Assembly: GCA_948567375.1 (NCBI GenBank)
Contig: OX419757.1
Coordinates: 10,540,001-10,604,000 of the forward strand
DNA: 64,000 nucleotides
Reading direction: 5' to 3'
From: Lunularia cruciata
Taxonomy: Eukaryota > Streptophyta > Marchantiopsida > Lunulariales > Lunulariaceae
Shown here: positions 55,975 to 64,000 of the stretch, in pieces
Layout: the number at the start of each line of letters is the position of its first letter
How positions within the stretch are numbered: position 1 is the stretch's first letter
The notes under the pieces: model-generated
Told to the model about the DNA's origin: nothing
The model's database searches: none
The model's input: only the letters and a program-made list of their open reading frames with translations
Translations under genes and position numbers: made by a program

Positions 55975-57640
55975 CTACACCCAATGTATTTCATAAATTT
56001 GGGCGTGGGTATCTTATATAGTTCATGCATCGAGACAAAAGAATATCAATTTCATCATAGTTTCACCTACACAATTATCACCTCCTTTAATTGTTATCCT
56101 ACATTTGAACATAGAATCTACATTCCGAAATAGCATAGCAACTCTTTTGTCAAGTGGATACGTAGATCCAAGTTCTTGACTATTCTTTGCCTTCTAAATT
56201 TACATGCTTGCTGCTGCTAGGGAGAATATGGGTGCACCGTTGATAACAGTCTGAATGAATAGAGCATTCTGTTCTTTCGTCATTGCACATACCGGAGAAT
56301 CTCCCTCACCAGTCTATGTCAGTCTGACTATGGGTGTCGATAAGCCTAGCGAAAGCACTTCCACTTCTTTGTCCTTAGCCAAAGCTCGGCCACTCCAGTA
56401 AGTACTTTTTTTTAATAAATTTTTTTTTTAAGTAAGTACTTAAATCAAATGAAGTCGCGACAAGTTTCCGTTTGTGTCCTTGACACAAGGTTGTCGTCAC
56501 GAGTCGAAAGCAGCGTAGGAGGGCGGGCCCATTCATTTACCCACCCATTACGTCAGCAGGTATCGAGCTGCCTTCCATACAGGTGGACTTCAACACTATT
56601 TGGTAGACCACGTAATGTTTGACACGAAATGTTAAATACACTAAGAGATCTCGTCGAGAACTATCCTCAAGTCTGATCTTATTGAGGAACACAGTTTGGT
56701 CCGGCGGATTTCGTTCTGACAACTCTGTGCAATTCTTTGAGTATCTCGAATCTTGTGAGAATAAAGGACGACGTTTGGCAAAGAGTGATGATATGGCAGT
56801 TTTCTTGAGTGCCTTGCCACCGCTTGTTTAAAAGGTAGATGGGCAGGAAGCTCAGTAAGTTCCTAAGGAGTAGCAGATCTTATTGAGGTAAGGGGCGATC
56901 GCGTGGGAAAAACGAAGTGGGAAGACCCCATCAAGCAGTACAAGGGAGAGACGAAAAAGGTAAAATGGGGCTGAGCCCCAAATTGAGGTCGGACCTGAAA
57001 GGACTTTCAACAAATAGGAAGGTACACGTGAAGGACTAGTGTCCAAGAAAGAGACTTCCTTTATCAATTTCGAGACAACAGTGAAGTTTCCGGGTGAGAA
57101 GCTCAAACACTGCAGTGGCGCTAGGCTTACACTGGCAACGTGGTTCCCTTAGGTTACCTGGGTCACTCTTCCTCAAGTCTCAGAGCCATGTCCTTCCTTT
57201 TCCTTTGGTTTCGCCCTTTCCCTCGGGGCCTTGTGCTCTCGTTATCTTTGCAGTACATTTTGTCTTGTCTTCTCTCTTTCCCTTCGGGGTATTATTAAAT
57301 GGCTCGGATTCAGCGATTCTTATCCACCGCAGCATGTGCTCTCGAGGGTACTTTTTGACCGAAAGTGCTGGCCTACTTATATTTGAGCTTTTGATACGGA
57401 GATGTTCTGTCCTTGACATATATGCCAGACGTGGACGATCTTTTTGTAACTCTTTTTTTGATAAAGCTGACGAATTGATTCAATACCGGTATTGTCCTTT
57501 TGACATTTGAACCAAACAGCAAACTTTCGTTGTGAAATCCACAGAGAAAGAGATGAGTAGTGGGGTGTTGCATTGCGGATGAATATCTCTCCACATTTTA
57601 ATTAATTAACGGGGCTGTCCTCAATGCTGATCTCGGAACA
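55975..57640. other. Unassigned DNA
   Basis: Several open stretches exist (57094-57510, 138 codons, is the longest) but none shows a motif or composition I recognise. 56418-56442 is a short T/A run flanked by AAGTACTT and AAGTACTT. The third copy of the GGAAGACCC motif is at 56918-56990. Confidence 0.4.
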
Positions 57641-57902
57641 TGTCTAAATAGAATGCTTAAGCATGTGAAAATAGATCAAACATATGAATGGATAATATTC
57701 ACTATGGTCAAGTCAGAGATGGACGTAGCAGTACCCAAGTTTGTCACATAGACGATATCCCAAGTTGGCAGAAAGACTTAACCGTGCCTCTTTTAGCTTG
57801 GCATGGTGTGCGAGTCCTATTTAAACTAAGTTCTTGTAATTATCTTCTGTATGTCAAAGATCCATTTTCACATAGGCATAGTGTCACACCTTTTCTCGAA
57901 AG

Positions 57903-58120
57903 TGCAAGTTTGTTTCATATTTTTACTTTTTGTTAAAGATAAAGAAAGATATTGTTATGTATAGATAAAGAACTTGTTAGGTATTATTCATCTTCATCCT
58001 TGGGTCCGTGAATCTGCAAGTTTATTTCATTTTCTACTTTTTGTTAGGGATAAAGAAGCATATGGTTAAGTATTGGTGAAGAACCTCACAGTTATATATT
58101 ATTCAACCTCATCTTGGTGT
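57903..58120. repeat. Imperfect tandem duplication, about 112 bp
   Basis: Two adjacent copies: GCAAGTTTGTTTCAT...TACTTTTTGTTAAAGATAAAGAA...TATTATTCATCTTCATCCTTGG and GCAAGTTTATTTCAT...TACTTTTTGTTAGGGATAAAGAA...TATTATTCAACCTCATCTTGG. Confidence 0.7.
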
Positions 58121-58439
58121 ATTCTAAAGTACAAAATAAACAATCCCAAAGACCTTTGGCCCCAAATGCCTAGATAAGGAATTGTGCCAAAGATAGTTTG
58201 TACCAAACAAAGAACTCTCATGTGAGGATAATGAAAACTCAACCACCAATGAAGTCATGGGGGACTTCTTCTCAAAGGATCCTATCTGAAGAGTCTTCTC
58301 CCAAAGGAACTTTGCCACACTTACTTCTGGGCTGATGTCTTTGTGGTTACACGACCAAATGGAGCATTCTTTATCTCATTGGAAGCATCTTTTTAAGTGC
58401 TTTCCATTGCCACCAAAAAATATAGCATTTGGAGGTTTG

Positions 58440-58940
58440 TGGCAAAAGCACCAAACATTTGAAATTTCAGAAGAACTTTGGAGAGGAAGGCCTTTGGCAT
58501 TGTATAGACCTTTGAGGAATAAGCCCTTTGGCATTGTACATACCTTCCTGGAGGATGGCCTTTGGAGTTGTGGATACTTCAAGAAGAGTGACTTCTGAGT
58601 TGTAAATACTCAAGGAGGATTCAAAGCTTATAGACATTTGAGGAGGAGTACCTTTGAAGTTGTACAAACTTCAAGGAGGAGTGCCCTTGGAGTTGTAAAT
58701 ATTTTAGTAGGAACACCTTTGTAAATGTAAATATTTCCATAGGAATGAATCTGGTGTTGTGCATGACTTTGTTGTTAAGTAAGTTCCTTGTAGATTATTA
58801 GATAGGAAGTAAACCAAAAGACTTTGGCCTTGTAAATATATTTCAAGGAAGTTTCTTGTAGATTTTTAGATGAGAAGTAAACCAATAACTTTGGCCTTGT
58901 AAATTTATTCAGGGAAGAATGCCTTTGGGTTTGTACCCAA
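58440..58940. repeat. Decayed tandem repeat array
   Basis: Variable units of about 32-43 bases built on CCTTTGGAGTTGTAAATACTTCAAGGAGGAGTG (written here in parts: CCTTTGGAGTTGT, AAATACTTCAAGG, AGGAGTG) run from about 58480 to 58760. They are followed by a duplicated 70-bp unit (TTCTTGTAGATT.TTAGAT..GAAGTAAACCA) at 58790-58920. The flanks 58130-58440 hold related CCTTTGGC words. No gene seen. Confidence 0.6.
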
Positions 58941-60400
58941 CTTCTTGATCAACTACTATAGTGACTCAATGTTAACCAAAATGTAGTAAAATGGTAAGAA
59001 TTGGTAAGCCCAATGGAGATACAAGTTGGAAATAGTGGAAGGTGAAGGAAAGTGTCACAATGGTTAATTCTTTATCATTTCCTAATTAACCTCTTGGGTG
59101 GAATTATTCTCATAAGAGTGTAATGTTATCCCCATATGGCATAACACAAAAAATGGAAAACTAAACTCACTTTCATTAAAGATGATTTCAAAATTATTTG
59201 TGAAGTTGATGGTTCATTCATCATGAAGGTCACTTTGCTTCATAGTTGCTCCAAATTGAGGGCATAACTTGGCCAAAGATCATTAGCACATACTCTTCAT
59301 TAATAATTTAAATTTTTGAACATTACAACTTATCACAAACATAAAAGGTTGTCAATATCACAAGCATCAGATCTTTGTCAATAGTTGTTTTTACTTCTTG
59401 GGTAGTGTAACAACAAAGATCATATAGTTCTAGTGACTACAACTACAGCAACTAAGTACTAACCTTCCCAAAAGATACATTCTTGCAAGATTTGTGGATT
59501 GATTGTAATGCTTGGGTTTTTATTAGCATGGTATTTCCAATGCTCCAAATCATGATTGAATCTTCCATGCATTAGGCCACATCTTCAAATCCTTCAAAAA
59601 TCACTCATCTTGATCAAGCACAAATATACCTCATGGTACTTAAGCACTTGTGATCCTATGCTAGACTTCCTCACCACTACTCATCCAAGTACACAACCAA
59701 ACATGAAGAACAAAAACTCATACACATAAAACTTATAGGCCTTGTGCATATAAAGCTTTGTGAGCCAATAATTGACTCATTTTATTGATGAAATAATGAC
59801 CATGGTTTACATTGTGCCAAAGCATTTTATACAATTCATATTCCTCTATAAGGATTCAACAACTAAGCAAGTTCTTGGTGATCTCTTGGATGACCACCAT
59901 CATTCACTTAGGATCCTTATTTTAACTTAATCACCCACTTAGGATCCTTATCTTATCCTAATTTAACTCAATGAAAGATTTCCTAGGTGACAATACAAGG
60001 TCAGCTTCTCAATTTGGTCTTTTCTACTAATTTTTCCTTTGTCTACCAACCATGATAGTATTCATTACAAAATTGGCTGCTCATGAAAATATGTCATAAG
60101 TTGGTAATATGCAATCACAAAGATCTTTGGCCTAATAGACTTTGTCTTCATCTTATTATCCAATTAGGCTTATGATATTTACACTTCTTCTACTTTTCAA
60201 ATTTTCATCTCACAAATCTGTACACTATCATGAAGAACTACTATGTAGAATTTCCTTTGCAATCTATAGGATCAACTTCACCTTCACCTTCTCCTTCACT
60301 CTACAAACTCAACAAACATCTCATTTATTCTATCCTTGAATTTTTGGTTTCTACCTTGAATTTTTGGTTTCTATGACTTTTCAGATGGGTGAAGAAATAC
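58941..60400. other. Unassigned AT-rich DNA
   Basis: I see nothing recognisable beyond short local duplications such as CACTTAGGATCCTTAT (59908 and 59936) and CTTGAATTTTTGGTTTCTA (60336 and 60355). Confidence 0.4.
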
Positions 60401-60683
60401 TCAAGTTATTCAGTTTTATACACATTCACCTCTAATCTATGAACTTTTGTCTTTAGGTCTTGTAACTTGACTTGTTGTGGTAAGGTCATAGCTAGCTTTC
60501 ATTTCTTTTGCCATAGATTCCATCATTAGAAGCACTTGAGCATGCTCCTCTTCTAGGTTCATACATATGGCTTACATCTCCTTTGCCTCACCTAGACATA
60601 GATGAGTTTTTCTCTCTCTTCTTGCTAATTTAGCCGCTTCATGAAGCCCTCTATGAAAATTTTGGCAACCTCTTTATTGTTGC
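60401..60683 (-). pseudogene. Coiled-coil gag-like remnant, part 2
   Basis: Minus strand after R2: VAKIFIEGFMKRLN, an EERKTHLCLGEAKEM-like stretch and LEEEHAQVLLMMESMAKEMKASYDL, with stops. It continues the coiled coil at 63260-62890 across R2. Not clearly the same protein as the LTR gene of A-E. Probably another retroelement gag-like protein. Confidence 0.35.
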
Positions 60684-60689
60684 CATTGT

Positions 60690-62883
60690 TGTACTTTGCT
60701 TTTCTCTCTATAGGAATACATAAGGTGCCTAGCTGTGGAGTCTATAGATCAAAGGTTGGAGATAAACTTGTCCCTACTAGTTTGAGTGCAAGTAGAACCC
60801 AACCAATAGAACACTTCCTTCTAGGTTTTGGTATTCTTGCTATCATGTAGGGTAGTAACGGGCAACCTAACCTGTCATCATAACACGCACCCCTGGTCTA
60901 CAAATCATCACTTCCAACATTACCAAGGAGAAATAAAAAGCACTCCTAGAAGGAAAGAACTCCAGCGCAACACTTGTATACCAATCCAACCAACGGGGCA
61001 TACAAACAGACATGCAAGCACAAGAAGGATCCGATCACAAGAATTTGACAACAACTCTCTATGCTTTTTATCAAAAAAGAGCTTCATAGCCTTCTTGCAC
61101 TATCATCAATCTATTTTCAACCTGAAATCCAAGCCTCCTCCAATCTGTACTTCAGCCTTCAACCAATTTTTTTTCCAAGTGGAGTAATCATATATCTTAT
61201 TGATGGGGAAAATTCTATGGAACTCAGATGGGCATAACTTTCTCTTTATGACTAGGATTTGAGTGTTCTAGAATTCAATGGAAAGCTTGTAAGATAAGAT
61301 TTTCAATGATGAGAAATAAGCTACAATTGGATCACTACAGCTCACCTAACAAGCTCTCAAAGTTGGCTCCATTTTGTAATTTCCACACAAATTTGAAAAC
61401 CCCCTAATTTAGGGTTTGCTCTTGGTTTGTGGTAATTTTCCCCAGATTTTTGGATCAAAAGTGAACTTAATCCTCAAAAATACTCCAAAAACCTAAAATC
61501 CTCAATCATAGAGACACAAATAAGAGAATTGACACTCAATCATGATAGAAATGCTCTATCAAGCTTAAAATAGTATTTTAGTATAGTTTGTTGCATCAAC
61601 TCTCACTCTCCATGGACTCAAAGTCAACCAAAAGTTGGTTGTGCACTTATCTAAACTTTTGTAAGATTCAGTATCCTAATCCAACCCCAAACCCTAGATA
61701 TGGATCAATTCTTGAGCTTGGGTAACTTGTAAGCTCTACAGACCCAAGTATGCTTGATCCAAGACTCTAAATTTTCTATTCAATAAATTCACATGAAACC
61801 TTTGCAAAAAAGTGAAAACTCTAGCCACCAATATTACTGGAAATTTTCACAAGGTGATTAAAACCACAGCTTCAAGAGTGGCCAAAATTCTAAACCTAAT
61901 CAGCATCTCATCTCCAACACCTCACTTTTCAAAGCTCCAATTTCAATTGACCAGATCTAATTTGAGATTGATCATAAACTAAAATTTCTTGAGCTCAACA
62001 CTACCAAAAACTTTGTTTACTATTCAACCCCTTTAACAAATCATGAAAATGTCTCACAGAGCTTTCCAAATTGTCTATCTTGTGCTTTGTGTATGAATTT
62101 TACCCCTTTGATTCAATTGATCATATCTCCCATATAATTGACTCAAATTGATTTTAGTCTCTAAATTATAACCTATCAGCTCGTCTCTCTAACCATGATA
62201 TTTTTTTTGTCCATGCCCTCCCCAAAATCCTTTGATGGTCCAAAAAGCTCCCAACTTTCCGTCTTGGAACCCAATCTCTTGCAATTTTTCCATTTAGCCT
62301 CTTCATTTTTTGACAAGTGGACTCCACAACTCCACCTTAAAGCTCATGAGCAAAATTGAGCCATTATCTATCTACTAGAGCACATAGATTATCAAGTCCC
62401 AGACTTGCTTGGAAGTAAGCATCAAAAGGACAATATGATCTGGGTTTTCCATCATCAACTCCATGAATACCGTCCCAAAACATACTACCATCCAATCATG
62501 TAGGTCATCATGGTGTAGAATTTGAAGCCTGATGAGAAAAAAATTTAGGAGTGGCAGATTGGGAGCATAAGACATCTCCTACTCAAATGCTTCCTCCCAC
62601 ACTCTAATGCTTGCTCTTTGCTACAACTCTCACTCCCAATGTCCTCCTCCGCTCAAACTACTCAAACTAAAACACACCTTCCTTTCAAAACTCCATCACT
62701 TCTATACATAAGAGCCCTCAAAGAAGACAAGAACATAATCCATGTGGCCAATTGTATACATGTGCATAGATTTCTCACATGGCAATAGCTCAACCGTGGG
62801 ATCCATCATATAACCTACTCCATCTTTACAGAGATAAACCACACCAGTTTACTTTTTCATGGGCTGCACAAACCACAAGATGA
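60690..62883. mobile_element. Repeat R2, copy 2, uninterrupted
   Basis: 2,194 bp from TGTACTTTGC to ACCACAAGATGA, flanked by a perfect CATTGT (60684-60689, 62884-62889). Full-length partner of copy 1 (5505-13130), same orientation. Contains ACTCTCACTCCCAATGTCCTCC and GGCAACCTAACCTGT like copy 1. No LTR pair, no recognisable protein. It inserted into a different host protein remnant from copy 1, so it moved independently. Confidence 0.65.
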
Positions 62884-62889
62884 CATTGT

Positions 62890-63260
62890 GGGTAATTTCA
62901 TCAGCAATGAGCTTGATAAAAACTTGCTCCAACTCATATTTCAACATAGCCACTTCTTTGTTTTGACACAAACTTATTATGATGGTCTGCCTTTTGCTGA
63001 TCAATGTTGAGGTTAAGGACCTAGACTACACTCTTTGTAGATCTCCAATGCACTTCTCTCATTTGTTCTACTTTGTCTTCCTCCACTTCTCCATTGTTTG
63101 CTCAAGTTCATGACAAGTTTCTTCTTTGCCTTGCAATTGCTGTTGAATCTTCTTGAGCTCCTCACATGCTCTTGCTTCTTGAATCTTCTTGAGCTCCTCA
63201 CATACTCTTGCCTTGCTCTTATGTATGTAGGCAAGTTCAGCATCCCAATGACAATGTGCA
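62890..63260 (-). pseudogene. Coiled-coil gag-like remnant, part 1
   Basis: Minus strand: an ARVCEELKKIQ unit tandemly repeated twice (63205-63120), QGKEETCHELEQTMEKW, then MLKYELEQVFIKLIADEITHNV ending at the R2 insertion. The 36-bp DNA repeat (TTGAATCTTCTTGAGCTCC, 63143 and 63179) encodes the repeated heptads. Origin unknown. Confidence 0.4.
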
Positions 63261-63434
63261 AACCAAATTCACATGGTCCATGATGACCTTATTTAGTTAG
63301 GAGTAATAGGGAAGGACCATGTCTAATTCATTAAGCAGATGACCTATCATGTTGATCACTTCCCATGAGAAGGGTCTTTATATGTGATTTTACTTGATCT
63401 TGTATTTTCCTTCTCATGATTGGTATCCTTTCTT

Positions 63435-63498
63435 TAATGTACCATGAAGAGGGGAAGGTGTAAGAAGAGTTACACATTCCACTCTTCATGGTACATTA
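63435..63498. repeat. Hairpin inverted repeat
   Basis: 29-base arms (63435-63463 and 63470-63498) with two mismatches around GAAGAG; the arm starts TAATGTACCATGAAGAGG. Ends directly at the microsatellite. Confidence 0.85.
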
Positions 63499-63506
63499 CA
63501 CACACA

Positions 63507-63618
<112 letters not shown>

Positions 63619-63620
63619 CT

Positions 63621-64000
63621 TGTATATGTACTTGGGTAGATTTGTCTTTCTTTGGCCTTCAGTATCTATCCTTCTCTCTCCTTAGCCTTTGGGATCCTCT
63701 CTCCCTTGACCTTGAGGATATTCCTCATGATATCTTTGAACTTGAGTTCCTCCCCTATCTATGGTCGTTGATACTCTTCTACATTCTCTCCTCCCTTGGT
63801 TTGGGCATTGTTTTGTGGTTTTATTATTGATGGTCCAACCTCATTGACATATTCTCCTTGTATGTAAACTAGGGGGAGTACTTTCTTGTCTATTTGGGGA
63901 AGCGTCACCACCTAGGAGGATGGTCCATTGTAAGGACTTTGTCTTGCTTGTGAAGGATCTCCTTCTCCTTCCCTTACAAGTGGCCTTCTTCTGCTTCTTT
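63621..64000. other. Unassigned DNA at the window end
   Basis: I see no recognisable gene or repeat in this stretch. Confidence 0.4.

Noticed and set aside
57094-57510. 138-codon frame as a host gene
   Set aside because: No domain, no exon-like context, composition like surrounding DNA, and overlapping open frames on the other strand.

Overview
The window looks like intergenic DNA from a large, repeat-rich plant nuclear genome. I favour a gymnosperm or fern-like plant but cannot fix the lineage. The reasons are nested Ty3/gypsy and Ty1/copia elements, solo LTRs with 5-bp target-site duplications (TSDs), a plant-type U6 snRNA pseudogene, and decay dominated by C-to-T changes. I see no intact host gene; almost everything recognisable is a broken transposable element.

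Layout. 1-985 is an LTR of the methyltransferase family sitting in the gag of a minus-strand gypsy element (F: gag 986-2951, primer site 2952-2975, LTR 2976-14355). F's LTR is split by a 2.2-kb repeat (R2), itself split by a gypsy element (A, 5596-10991, TSD ACTAC). From 14361 an older plus-strand gypsy element (G1) runs: LTR tail, primer site, gag to 17131, protease/RT/RNase H 27726-29903, and a last piece at 41300-41690. Its gag-pol is interrupted at 17136-27720 by a minus-strand gypsy element carrying a cytosine-5 DNA methyltransferase, and at 29904-41299 by an LTR (D) that in turn received two solo LTRs (B 30376-34145, TSD GTTAG; C 34433-38217, TSD GTTGG). A minus LTR (H, about 41700-47478) contains solo LTR E (43819-47119, TSD CCTCA). 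48100-52460 is a minus-strand Ty1/copia element, 52763-53600 a LINE-like remnant, and 53600-60400 mostly unassigned DNA with a U6 pseudogene and decayed tandem repeats. 60400-63300 holds a second R2 copy inside another coiled-coil remnant. The window ends with a hairpin and a (CT)n tract.

Two systems stand out. (1) The element at 17136-27720 reads, on the minus strand, gag with zinc knuckle, protease, DNMT3-like cytosine methyltransferase, reverse transcriptase, RNase H, integrase and a C-terminal PHD-type finger: a retrotransposon with its own DNA-methylation writer and a candidate chromatin reader. The methyltransferase is the longest uninterrupted reading frame in the window and keeps its catalytic motifs. 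(2) A family of 3.3-3.8-kb LTRs carries a long reading frame (about 860 codons, long coiled coil) inside the LTR, upstream of a TATTTAA box, so an mRNA could carry it in the 3' LTR. Five partial or full copies show the same protein architecture.

Boundaries supported by TSDs or by a restored host reading frame are firm. Other ends are by-eye estimates.
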